From assembly GCA_014529385.2 (NCBI GenBank), contig CM043971.1, positions 96,713,302-96,777,301 of the forward strand: a stretch of 64,000 nt of DNA, read 5' to 3'. The position numbers and the translations under genes were made by a program. Of the stretch, positions 30,654-42,236 are shown one piece after another. This DNA comes from Adiantum capillus-veneris (Eukaryota; Streptophyta; Polypodiopsida; Polypodiales; Pteridaceae). The notes beneath the pieces are model-generated. The model was not told the DNA's origin. It made no database searches and saw only the letters and a program-made list of their open reading frames with translations. The first letter of the stretch is position 1, and the number at the start of each line of letters is the position of its first letter.

Positions 30654-32595
30654 GCGCTTGAGAAACTTGCTACTCGCAAGGCAGGTGACCTTCAAGGTGT
30701 CAAGACTGAAATGATTAAATGGACAAGCAAGAAAACACGATATTGGATATGCGATATGTTTAACCTTGCACTTCAGTATGGCATGCCTCATGATTGGAGT
30801 GCAAATTGGATCAAACCTTTGCACAAAGGAGGAGATGTAAACAATGTGAACAACTATCGCACTATAATGGTTGGTTCTTTAATGGCAAAGTTATTTGGAT
30901 GTATCATGGAGATGAAGATAAGTGAATGGGCTGAAAAGAATGGCAAACGTGCACTTGGCCAAGCAGGTTTTCGAAAGCATCATAGCACTATTGATCACCT
31001 TGTCACTCTTCGAGTTCTTATGGAAGCATCTCGATTGAAAGGAAAAAATTTGTATTGTTGCTTTGTGGATTTCAAGAAAGCTTTTGACATGGTACCGCGA
31101 GGAAATCTTTGGAGACGTATGCAAAGCCTTCAAGTGCCGAGAGAATTTATGCATGCAGTCTTTCGCATCTACCAAAAAGTGATATGTCGATTACGTATGG
31201 GAGATGGAATTTCAGAATTTTTTGCAAGCACTACTGGTGTCAAACAAGGATGCCCACTTTCCCCAACCCTCTTTGGGCTACTCATTGATGAATTGGAATG
31301 CATGGTTCTTGACTTTATGTAGCAAGAAGGCATAGAAGAGGTTAAGATTGGAAATGCGGTGATCATGCTTTTGCTTTATGCCGATGATGTAGTGCTCTTG
31401 GCACATACCTTAGAAGATGCACAAAAGCTTATGAGTGTCTCGGAACGCTTTTGCCTACATAGCGGGCTGATCGTGAATGGATCCAAAACCAAGGTTATGC
31501 TTGTAAAGACCCTCAATGATGAAAATCCATGCATTGTATATAACAATGAGAAAATTGAAGTGGTAGATCACTTCAAGTACCTTGGCCTTGAGGTTCCATC
31601 CAATCATAAATGGAAGGATTGTGCAATGCGTTGCTTGGAAGCCGGAAAGAGGGCCTATTATGCATTTGAGAACATGTGCAATGCAGGAGAGATCAAGTGT
31701 TGGGCTCTCAAAAAGTACCTCTTTGACACATTGGTGACACCGGTGCTTCTTTATGGAGTGGAGGTGTGGGGTGGAAGCATCGGGAAGTCTACTTGGAAAG
31801 AGTTTGAGAATGTCCAAAAGCGTTTTCTCACCAACTTTCTCCAAGTTAAGACACAAACACCCTACATGCTCTTACTTCTTGAGTCCGGATTGCTTCCCAT
31901 TGAGGTCTTGGGCATGCAAAGGGTTGTGGAGTACATGCGTAAGACACAACATAGCCCTTTGCATTGACTTCCTAGAATCGCATATGAAGCAAGTCAAATG
32001 GTTCAAAAGACATGCAAGAGCAAAATACTAAGTTCGGGGTGGATGCTTGATATCAAGAAATGGTTTGGAAGATGGGATGCATGTCACTTGGTCAAGGATG
32101 CGTCGATCGACTCCCAAGTTAATGAGGCCTTCTTACAACGCCAATGTATCACGGCTTGGGAGAAATCCGGAGGTTCTCGCTTCAGCCATTACACCACACA
32201 CGTTGCCCCAAACTACAAATCTCTCTTCTTCTCGGAATGAGGTAACCGAACCCATTCCTACATCCTTGAGCCCATCCCGTTGAGTGCGATCCGCACCATT
32301 GCCTCCATTCGTCTTAGCTCCCATTCTCTACGCTGCGAGACAGGACGTTGGGGCACTGGCGAGGAGTGTCATCGACTTTGCACCTTATGCCCTCGTCAAG
32401 TGCGAGAGAGTGAGTACCACACACTACTTGAGTGCTCAGCTTTTGACCACATTAGGTCCTCTTTTCCCCATATATTCAGCCATGATCTCTCCCTACATAC
32501 CTTCCTCTCCTAGCCACGATGTGGACTCTCTATTGCGACACTCATTTCAGCCATTTTTGAGCATCGAGAGTCACTTATGAACTCCACTCACACCA
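30654..32595 (+). pseudogene. LINE 3 ORF2, 3' part (reverse transcriptase and C terminus)
   Basis: Continues exactly where 14481 stops. The RT motifs are intact: KPLHKGGD, GQAGFRKHHST, FVDFKKAFDMVPR, KQGCPLSPTLFG, and YADD at about 31378. In-frame stops are TAG at 31320, TGA at 31965 (CGA in LINE 1), TGA near 32238 and TAG near 32511 (CAG in LINE 1). The C-x2-C...H-x4-C motif (CTLCPRQ and YHTLLEC) is still readable. Several of the stops are C-to-T changes, as expected from deamination of methylated DNA. Confidence 0.88.
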
Positions 32596-32620
32596 CGTGA
32601 CATGTTCATTTGGTCCCATA

Positions 32621-32634
32621 GGTCATATTTGACC
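32621..32634 (+). other. LINE 3 conserved 3'-terminal hairpin
   Basis: GGTCA-TATT-TGACC, kept in the diverged family B, while the next bases differ slightly (CTCCCAGG rather than CTCCGAGG). Confidence 0.6.
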
Positions 32635-32653
32635 TCCCAGGACGATAATAGAA

Positions 32654-32655
<2 letters not shown>

Positions 32656-32724
<69 letters not shown>

Positions 32725-32965
32725 GTGTGCACACACGCTCACGTACATGCACACATGGAACTTATTTCTCTCTCTATCTCTCTCTCTCTCTCACGATTTG
32801 TATCTTACACAAAAATACACACGTGTGCGTTACGCACATCCCCCGCTCTTTGACACACACACAAACACTCACGTGCAGGCATACACATGTCCCTTCTCTC
32901 ACTCTCTCTCTCTCTCTCTCCCTCTATTACTCTGCCCCATTACCCCCTAGCATTCCCTAACTTGG

Positions 32966-33016
<51 letters not shown>

Positions 33017-33072
33017 CTCCCCACCTCTTGTTTCACATATACACACACCCCTAGTGTTGCCGCCCTTCCCTT

Positions 33073-33148
<76 letters not shown>

Positions 33149-33400
33149 ACTCACTCACTCACACTCACACACACACTCTCTCTCTCTCTCCCCCCACCTT
33201 CCCTTTAGTCTTGGCTAGTGTTGACTCCTCTTCCTTCTATCTCTGCCTCTCTCTCTTTCTCACGCGTGCACACACACACACACACACACACACTCTTTCT
33301 CTCTCTCTCATACACACACACATACACCTATTCTTTTCTCATCCTCTCTCATACATACACACATACATACCTCTCTCCCTCTCCTCGGTCACTCTCTCAA
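32656..33400. repeat. (CT)n/(CA)n microsatellite block after LINE 3
   Basis: (CT)n at about 32659-32694, about 32968-33013 and 33078-33144, with (CA)n patches at 32694-32722 and 33270-33292. The first tract is the LINE 3 tail and target. Frames through it are low complexity only. Confidence 0.95.
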
Positions 33401-33846
33401 CTCCCTTAACTCTTGAAAAGGGAAGGCTGCCTGGCTTAAGTGTTGGCATGTGGCACCTCAATCCAAGCCCTATTATAGATAGTATAGATATAGATTTCTT
33501 TTGATAGGAAATTTCTCCCTTTCACATGCCTTGTGTAGCATGATAGGTGAACATACATATGCATCAAAATACACACATATATATGACCACGCTCATATGT
33601 CCATCTGTGTCTAAGAAATATTGTCAAGCACTATCTACATTCTAGCGTGTCGAATGCCAGGAAAGTTTTTTGAGCCCTTGTTTTGACAGGCAAAATGGCC
33701 CTTGACAAGAGAAATAGCCGTAAAAAAAGGACAAGAAAAACTGGCAAAATGGTCCCTCAGACACGGTCATATAGTCTTTCTCAACCTTATCTCTCTAGGT
33801 TTCCCATTCTATCTCAACATTTGGAAAGCTTGGCATGCCATTGATG

Positions 33847-33916
<70 letters not shown>

Positions 33917-34592
33917 GATGTGCGTAGTAGCTCATCGAATTGATGCCACACATAACTATGCAGGCCATGGTGAGTCCTCATTGTTTTTTTCTTATGTGTT
34001 GACATATCAACTTTTTTATTCCACCAACATCGTGCATCAGGCCAGGAACTTGGGACCATCCTTTGCCATGAGATACCACCAAGGGTGCTTAGTGGGGGTT
34101 GAAGCCGCCACCTTGGTGATGCAAGTCCAACCCTCTTACAACTAAGTTAGCCCCTGGGGTAAGCCTACTTTCACTTTAATGAAACCTTTAAATAGTAACC
34201 TCATCAAATGCTAGATGGCATGGTCATGTTAGGACCCAATGACCCAATCCCTCATGGCCTTATTAAATGCTAGATCGCATGTTTAGAAGGATCCAATGAA
34301 CCCAATTCTTGAGGTAACGAACTCCTTTTATCTATGGACTTGTGGAAAAGATTTGAATCCCCCTAACACTATAAATTCAACACAATTTTATAAAATTTCT
34401 GTTGAGGCTCGAATTCAAACGTTGCACAAGAGTTTGAATCATTAAAGAGTTTTGAAGTCAAATCTTGGTATCAAATCATCTCAAAATGAAAAGATCACAA
34501 AAAATAAACAGTTTGTAAAGCGCTGCAATGTAATTTTGTTCTCTACTTAATATAAAACTGTCGCGCCCTTTATGGAAAAAAAATGAACTCTT

Positions 34593-34654
<62 letters not shown>

Positions 34655-35061
34655 TCCTTGTAACTTTACACAAAGCCATGGAGCCTACACACCTTTTAAA
34701 GCAAAAAGGTCACATAAGATAGAAGATTGGTTGAAGTTTTTTTCTCCTTTTGTACAATTAAAGAAGAGCAACAAAAAGAGGGTGCAAGAGCCCCAATACA
34801 ACCGTGAACACTAAACCCTAAACCCTAAACCCTTTCATGAGGAAGAAGGAAAGATAACAAGCATGAATGGAGAGTAAGAATAGTGTTCCACTATTTGAAG
34901 CAGCTAGGTTTAATTTGAATGGCCAAGTGCACAGTCACTCCAACCTACCAGCTTATGAATCAGTTAAAGTTCCTAGATGTAAAGGATGAAGGAGAGCTCT
35001 ACTAGCAAAATAAGGGTTAGCTCTATCTTAAGTACTTTGGGAATTATTGCTTTGGCATTGT

Positions 35062-35134
<73 letters not shown>

Positions 35135-36735
35135 TTTTTTAATAGTAGGCAAGATGTCGTAGTTCAGGTCAATATATAAACACTGAAACTAGCAACTTTG
35201 ACACGTGCTTAATCACCACATACGCCCGGCAAGGAAACATGGCCCCTTAGATGTGCACGAAGCCCCTCAAAAAGACCTTGCACATGCCTCCATGGTAGGG
35301 TTAGAGTGGCACAACCGATTGGGAAGCTATGAAAGGATGCAAAGGCTCTTATTGCAAGGGCTTATCTGTTTCCACGCTTACTTGCCCTTCTGGATGTCAC
35401 TTGACCAAAAATCCAAGTCGACTCTCCAAGGTAGAGTTTCAAAAAACAAACATGTATGACAATAGGAAGTGAATGCACAACAACATGAAGTCAAAACACT
35501 AGAGAAAAACAGGGCTTCCCTAGACACTAATGTGTATAACAAGCATGGGGGGAAGGGTTTCCTTTATATGCTTAAATTTTGTGACTTAGTAGCAAATAAA
35601 TATAAGGGATACAAAACTATCTATGGAAGTGTCATAGTGGAGCTGTGTGCAAAGGGCTTGGCACATTCCTTGCTTTGGAGACGTTACAACATGTTCATGG
35701 CAAGAATATTCACCAAGAAAAACTTTGGTGCAATTCTTGGAGGGTACAAGTGGTATATGGCATGATGACAAGTGCTAATATGGATGCTCAGGCGCAAGCA
35801 ACACTCAGAGGATTGGTCTAGGACTACTTGTGCCTTGTTGTAAGCAGATGGAATGCCTCGGACGGGGGAAAATCTTGGCCATCGATAAATAAAAGATCTC
35901 AAAAGGACAACTTTATGGACCCTTTGTATCGAGGAAGAGGCGGCGGGTTGGTGAGGGTGGCTGCCGTGATGTAATTATAGTCATGGCTCAACAAGAGCAT
36001 GACTAGACATTGTAATTTTTTGGGCTGTTCAATATAATTCACTCACAATTGTGAGTTTTGCAAAAAAAAAAAAAAGTTTGCAACAAAGTCCTTTGTCTAC
36101 AACAAGCTTAGCAATGTCTATGTTGATGTGGATCTTTAACGGTGGTAATGATCCAATTTTATGGCATTATCCTAGCAAAGATAGATGGTATGGCCATATC
36201 TATCCTCACACAAGATCAATGTCCAGTTGTTGGACTGTGCTCATCCATAGGGAGAACTTCTACAACGTCTTTGAGGAACATAGTCACGGTCCCGACTAGG
36301 GCATGGAGTCATACTAAGGGGTTGTCAAACCCTTAATTGGACACTATTGCACCTAAAGATGCTCTCTAACCCCAAATTCTACTGCAAAAAACCAAGTATC
36401 TATCCTATGCATCTTGTAAAACTTTCACACCTCAAACCATGACCAAATCAACTTCAAACGATACCAAACTTAACAAAATGTAAGCAGCACACCTAAACAT
36501 AGACTTCTCGATTGTAATACTAAATATTAGTTGTGACTATTAGTAGTAGTCAGCCTAATGTAAGTCATTGTTTTCAACATTTAAGAGCACCGTGGTGCAC
36601 TTTTGTAACGTTGGGGCAGAAAGTCATTGGGTGCTCGTTGGGGAAGGGACTATGATTGGGAGAATGTGGGCTATTCGTTGCACTTTTGTAAATTCACGGC
36701 AAGAAGAAAATTTTGGTAGTTTGGCCCATCACCCA
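33401..36735. other. Intergenic stretch with three long (CT)n tracts; no gene seen
   Basis: (CT)n at 33849-33912, 34598-34651 and about 35067-35130, all on the plus strand. Open frames of up to about 98 codons (for example 35205-35459 and 35469-35765) have no motifs, no homologue in the window and no clear coding bias. I found no LTR pair or terminal repeat here. Confidence 0.7.
34811..34832. repeat. Interstitial telomere-like repeat, three CTAAACC units
   Basis: Three consecutive plant-type telomere units (CCCTAAA permutation). Such telo-boxes occur in plant promoters and at healed breaks. No gene follows that I can recognise. Confidence 0.8.
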
Positions 36736-36740
36736 CACGT

Positions 36741-38327
36741 TGTCATAAAATCTAATATCTAACCAACCCAAATGATTTTCTCATATTAAATTGATCACTT
36801 AATGTGGGAGAATAAACGGGAACAAGTGCTAAGATATACATATGTGTTTATAGATCTATCTCAACACGGGGCCAATGGTGAAGGGGCCCAAATGGGAGAT
36901 GGTCTATCAAAGAGCAAGACTAACCAATGGAGCATAAGACCTTAGGGTTAGCTTCATTGAAGACCTCCAATAATGTGTGTAAAAGTCCTTTGACCTTAGG
37001 TAAGCTAGGGCTGAGCTTGAGGTGGGAACCTGGCCCAAGCTCGAGGTGCTTGTCGTGCTTGAGGTGCTTGATTAAGGTTCTTGATTTGCTACATGCTTGA
37101 GGTGCTTGACTTGCTACATGATTAAGGTACTTGAGGTGCTTTGACAAGCTTGCCTGAGATGCTTGTGGGAATACCCCCTAGTCCAAGTGCTTAGTCATGC
37201 TTGATGACTAAGGTGCTTGAGCACCAAAGTCAAAAATGATCTCTATAAAGAGGGGGGCGAGCCCTTTTCCTAAGGGCTAGAGAGAGAACACACACTCACA
37301 CACACAAGGAAGGCCCAAGCTTGAAGAGGCAGCAAGGACACATGTCAGGCCCCTACTTATGTTACCTTCATGAGATGCTTGAAACCTATTGGTTGGCCAC
37401 CCAAGGGGTCCAATAGTAATTTAGGAGATTCAATTAATTGATTTAGCATTTATCTAGACCTCTCTCTCAAAGGGGAAAGGGGGACACTTGTCTCAAGGCT
37501 ACCCCTACTGCTTGTAAAGCCTCCTGCTCATGATTGGCTAGGCCTGGAGGGGTCCAATGAGCTTCAAGCATGAGCTACAAGGGGGGGTCGACCCAAGCAA
37601 GCTAGGGGGATGCTTAGGGGGTATACTCACCCACACACACACTCACAAACACTCTCATTGTGTGCTATGCAAAGTGCAAGAGCTCCCTCTCCTTCTCCAA
37701 GCAAGTAGAGGTTGAGAGACTACACCAACACTCTTGGCTATGGAGTGCAAATCCAACCAAGAGCCATGCTTCAATGCTTAAGCTTGCCATCTCCTTCTTC
37801 TTCATTACTATGCTATTATGTATGCTAGCAACAAGAGTATGATAAGTGAGGAACTAATTATTTCTCCTATGAAATGTTTCTTCTTCCTCTTCCCTACCCT
37901 CATTCCCTGCTAGCTCTCTCCACCTTCGAAGGTGTTTGAGGTCTCGGGACTGAGGCTTGGGATAGTTAAAGCTTTCTTCAAGTTTATGTTATGTTTGTGA
38001 TGCATGAAGCTTTCCATCTTCATTGCATCACCTAGGTCACAAGGAACACAACGACTGTATTGTAACAAGTCTCTCTTAATGGGAGAAATCATAATGCAAA
38101 TGCCTATTGGAGGGGGGACTGGCTCCACATAAATCCGGTCCTCAACTGTTGTCATGTTCTCTAAATTCTCTCTCTTGCAAAAGTATTGTTCATGCCAAGT
38201 TAGCTAATTGCTATGATTATGTTGCTATCTTCAATTATGTTCACCCGTTATGCTCACAAAGTTATTTCTCAAAAGTACTCTCATTAATTTCCGCTACTCT
38301 CAAGTTAAATAGGCCAATTCCATTACA
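36741..38327 (+). mobile_element. Solo LTR 1 of an unidentified LTR retrotransposon (1,587 bp)
   Basis: Starts TGTCATAAAATC and ends CATTACA. It is flanked by a perfect 5-bp duplication CACGT (36736-36740 and 38328-38332). No internal domain is attached, so it is what remains after recombination between two LTRs. A TATAAAG lies at 37244-37250. It contains a minisatellite of GCTTGAGGTGCTTG-like units (about 37015-37215). Orientation is arbitrary, chosen from the TATA box. Confidence 0.85.
37015..37215. repeat. Minisatellite inside solo LTR 1
   Basis: Irregular repeats of GAGGTGCTTG and GATTAAGGTGCTTG. Copy number differs from the equivalent region of solo LTR 2 (about 40912-41150), which accounts for part of the length difference between the two. 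Confidence 0.8.
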
Positions 38328-38332
38328 CACGT

Positions 38333-39506
38333 CAATCCTTGAACCACGATCTCATTGTGCTCACTGCTCTAACCAATATGCTCCCATGCATTAAAAATCT
38401 ATATGGTTTCTGAGTGCATATGGCTGTAAATTTGAGCTAACTTTGAAAAATTGGGACAATCTTGTAAGATCAATGGCTTACAATGGACGCTAAAATTGGG
38501 ACAATCTTGTAAGATCAATGGCTTACAATGGACACCTTGTGCAATTCCTCCCAACTTCCAAGTTCCTTTCCATAATAGATAACATGCGCACATACATTCC
38601 CAAGTGTCTATGAATGTTGAAGTTCTTCTGCTCCATCCGGGAAGGTCTGTGCATTAGAGCTTGGAATAAATAATTTTGTCGAAAACTTGACACACCTTTA
38701 AATTGAAAAATTTAGAGGCTGAATCCGTAAAGTTTTCAATACATTCCTAGGTATTTTTACTTTCTAATTCTAATTTGAGAGGTAATTTCATGTTTTTGAA
38801 GGTGGGATGGAACTAAATCTAGGAGGTCTTTTTTGAGCACGATGTGCATTGTACGGCGCGCCTTCGGTTTCAATTTTAATATTCATAGCTTAGAAGTTAG
38901 AACCTGCACAGGAATTGTTCCACGATTTAATTAAATGGGCAGTCCCTGCGCAAGAATTGTTCCACGATTTAATTAAATGGCAAGTCTCATTGATATGACC
39001 ACACTCAAGGAGACACTGAATCTAGACCAACGCTCTAATGCCATGCTTGTTTGCCTCTTGTAGGCTTGGGATGGATGGGCTATTTTGAGGGGGATAGCAA
39101 TACAAGCTCTGTAGGCCTTCACATCAAGAAGTGTGGGTAAAGGGTTGCAGCAAACCCTACGACGCTACTTTTTTTGGGCAAGTATTTTACAGATGTAACC
39201 CTATTGCAGGTAATGGTTATTCACTCAATATTTAAGTAGCATATTTTTTAGGAATTTTGATGGGTACTTCAGGAATTTCCACAAATTAGAGGAGTATTTT
39301 GACAATTTGTCCTAAGTTTTACTATAGTCTCGTCTTCTTGGTGGTAGGGCTCGTGATTTATCACTTGTTAAAAATGCATAATTTTTTATTGGCCGAGCAC
39401 ATAGAAGATATTCATTGCAAAGAGGTTTTCTTTCCTTCATGCTTCTCTGAAGCTACGTCTGTGAACTTACCCCAGGCTCGGTCTCATAGTTTGATCATCA
39501 ATGTTG

Positions 39507-39550
<44 letters not shown>

Positions 39551-40631
39551 GCGGGCCTCGTGATTTTATCACTTTTTTTTCTCTTGTTTAAATATTTACC
39601 AGCAAGGTGAGCAAGAATATGTTAAAGAGAAACAAATCTTTACAATAAAAGGCCGACCGGTTTGGAATACAATGAAACTACATAGCAGCCTAGGTATCTC
39701 TTAAGCTTGTCCTCAATCCATTGCTCGGGAAATTTCATTTTTTGAAATATCCAGAAATCCCTTTGGAGATGTTCCTAGAAGGATCTTGAGAAAATTAAAC
39801 TGGAATTTTTGCAAATTTACACTAGTTTTTTGATATTGTAAGCAGGGTTTCCTCCTTTTTTTCCCTCCTCCCAACTGGCTACTTCAAATTTTGAACGGCT
39901 CAAGGATGACGAGACGCACTTTTCCCCAAGAGTGCCTCAATGAGTTGGAGAGTGGTCTAAGGCCCATGTCAGACTGGGCGGCGCGTCCTTGCTGAGGTGG
40001 ATGGCCCGTGACCACCATGGTCGTGCGTGAGAGGGTGCTGGCTTCTAGCCACTGTTGGGAATGGTGTCACATTGGGGCAGTTTGGCAGAACCTGGAAAAG
40101 CTGCTGTGCAACGAATCAGATTGCAGCTTTAGGGTGGGTTTAGATCGGAAGGGTGGAAGAAGTAGGGTTGCGGGGCACTTCCACGCGGAAAAGAGCAGAG
40201 CGCCGGTCTTCCACCGCCCTGCTATTCACACAAGGCGGTAGTTGCCTGCTTGCATGGCTGTTTCTCATAGGCTGCAAGGGACCTTTGTCAGGGTGGAAGC
40301 GCTCACGGGCGGGGGGTCGGAAGAGAAATAGGGCAGGGTGGAAGAGAAAAAGCGGAACTTTGCCTTGACGTGGCAGCCTCGTCAGCCTCTTCCACCGCCC
40401 TGTGTGAACGGGGCATCAAAAAGGCTGCTCGCTCATTGGCTAGCAGGGAAATTCTCAGACTTCCGCCACTGTGAACCTGGCCTTAGTGTTGGAGCTAAGG
40501 TTGGGCGGGCAGAGGAGGCCGGCACACTTCATGGAAAAGATGGCTGCTGAGGTGGAGAGCCAGCTCAGCCGTGCAACCATGGGCAGCAACCTAGTGTGAC
40601 AAGGGCATCCGTGGGCAGCCTAAGTTAGAAA
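38333..40631. other. Intergenic stretch with short tandem repeats; no gene seen
   Basis: Contains a 45-bp tandem duplication (38451-38533, TTGGGACAATCTTGTAAG units), a 39-bp duplication around 38905-38985 (GAATTGTTCCACGATTTAAT units), a (CT)n tract at 39510-39546 and a reverse copy of the 1103-1390 repeat at about 39795-39935. Positions 39950-40560 are more GC-rich. Open frames of 70-77 codons there have no recognisable motif. Confidence 0.65.
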
Positions 40632-40636
40632 TCTTC

Positions 40637-42231
40637 TGTCATAAAATCTAATATCTAACCAACCCAAATGATTTTCTCATATTAAATTGATCACCTAATG
40701 TGGGAGAATAAATGGGAACAAGTGTTAAGATATAGATATGTGCTTATAGATCTATCTCAACACGGGGCCAATAGTAAAGGGGCCCAAATGGGAGATGGTC
40801 TATCAAGAGCAAGGCTAACCAATGGAGCATAAGACCTTAGGGTTAGCTTCATTGAAGACCTCCAATAATGTGTGTAAAAGTCCTTTGACCTTAGGTAAGC
40901 TAGGGCTGAGCTTGAGGTGGGAACCCGGCCCAAGCTCGAGGTGCTTGTCGTGCTTGAGGTGCTTGTCATGCTTGAGGTGCTTGATTAAGATGCTTGAGGT
41001 GCTTGACTGGCTCCATGCTTGAGGTGCTTGACTTGCCGCTTGATTAAGGTGCTTGAGGTGCCTTGACATGCTTGCCTGAGATGCTTGTGGGAATACCCCC
41101 TAGTCCAAGTGCTTTGTCATGCTTGATGACTAAGGTGCTTGAGCTCCTAAAGTCAAAAGCATCCCTACAAGAGGGGGGGCGAGCCCTTTTCCTAGGGATT
41201 AGAGAGAGAACACACACTCACACTCACAAGGGAAGCCCCAGCTTGAAGAGGCAGCAAGGACACATGTCAGGTCCCTACCCATGTTACCTTCATGTGTTGC
41301 TTGAAGCCTATTGGCTAGGCTTCAAAGGGGTCCAATGATAAATTACTTGAATTATCTAATTGTTTTTGCATTTATCAAGTCCTCTCTCTCAAAGGGGAAA
41401 GGGGGACACTTGTCCCAAGGCTACCCATGTTGCTTGTGATTGGCTAGGCTTGGAGGGGTCCAATGAGCTTCAAGCATGAGCTACAAGGGGGGGTCGACCC
41501 AAGCAAGCTAACGGGGTGCTTAGGGGGTATACTCACCCACACACACTCACAAGCACTCTCATTGTGTACTATGCAAAGTGCAAGAGCTCCCTCTCCTTCT
41601 CCAAGCAAGTAGAGGTTGAGAGCCTACACCAACACTCTTGGCTATGGAGTGCAAATCCATCCAAGAGCCATGCTTCAATGCTTGAGCTTGCCATCTCCTT
41701 CTTCTTCATTACTATGATATTATGTATGCTAGCAACAAGAGTATGATAAGTGAGGAACTAATTCTTTCTCCTATGAAATGTTTCTTCTTCCTCTTCCCTA
41801 CCCTCATTCCCTGCTAGCTCTCTCCACCTTCGAAGGTGTTTGAGGTCTTGGGACTGAGGCTTGGGATAATTAAAGCTTTCTTCAAGTTTATGTTATGTTT
41901 GTGATGCATGAAGCTTTCCATCTTCATTGCATCACCTAGGTCACAAGGAACACAAAGAATGTATTGTAACAAGTCTCTTTTTATGGGAGAAATCATAATA
42001 CAAATGCCTATTGGAGGGGGGACCGGCTCCACATAAATTCGGTCCTCAACTGTTGTCATGTTCTCTAAATTCTCTCTCTTGCAAAAGTATTGTCTATGCC
42101 AAGTTAACTAATTGCTATAATTATGTTGTTATCTTCAATTATGTCTACCCGCTATGCTCACAAAATCATTTCTTGAAAGTACTCTCATTAAATTCCGCTA
42201 CTCTCAAATTGAATAGGCAAATTCCATTACA
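40637..42231 (+). mobile_element. Solo LTR 2, same family as solo LTR 1 (1,595 bp)
   Basis: Same boundaries, TGTCATAAAATC and CATTACA, flanked by a perfect 5-bp duplication TCTTC (40632-40636 and 42232-42236) that differs from that of solo LTR 1. They are therefore independent insertions, not a segmental duplication. Where solo LTR 1 has TATAAAG, this copy has TACAAGA, so its promoter element is degraded. Confidence 0.85.
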
Positions 42232-42236
42232 TCTTC

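Larger units (their letters stand above)
12047..32655 (+). mobile_element. LINE 3: older family B element, split by the gypsy composite
   Basis: A third LINE in the same orientation, clearly diverged from LINE 1 and LINE 2 in nucleotide and protein sequence but colinear with them. It begins within a few bases of the LINE 2 tail and ends at 32655, followed by (CT)n. Positions 14482-30649 are a later insertion. Removing it and one CCGC copy rejoins ORF2 in frame (TGC CGC GCG CTT). ORF2 carries a frameshift and several stop codons, so the copy is dead. The 3' hairpin and the ORF1-UAG-ORF2 arrangement are conserved. Confidence 0.9.

Noticed and set aside
36741-42231. Segmental duplication of a host locus at 36.7-38.3 and 40.6-42.2 kb
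   Set aside because: Each copy has TG...CA ends and its own 5-bp flanking duplication, so solo LTRs explain it better.
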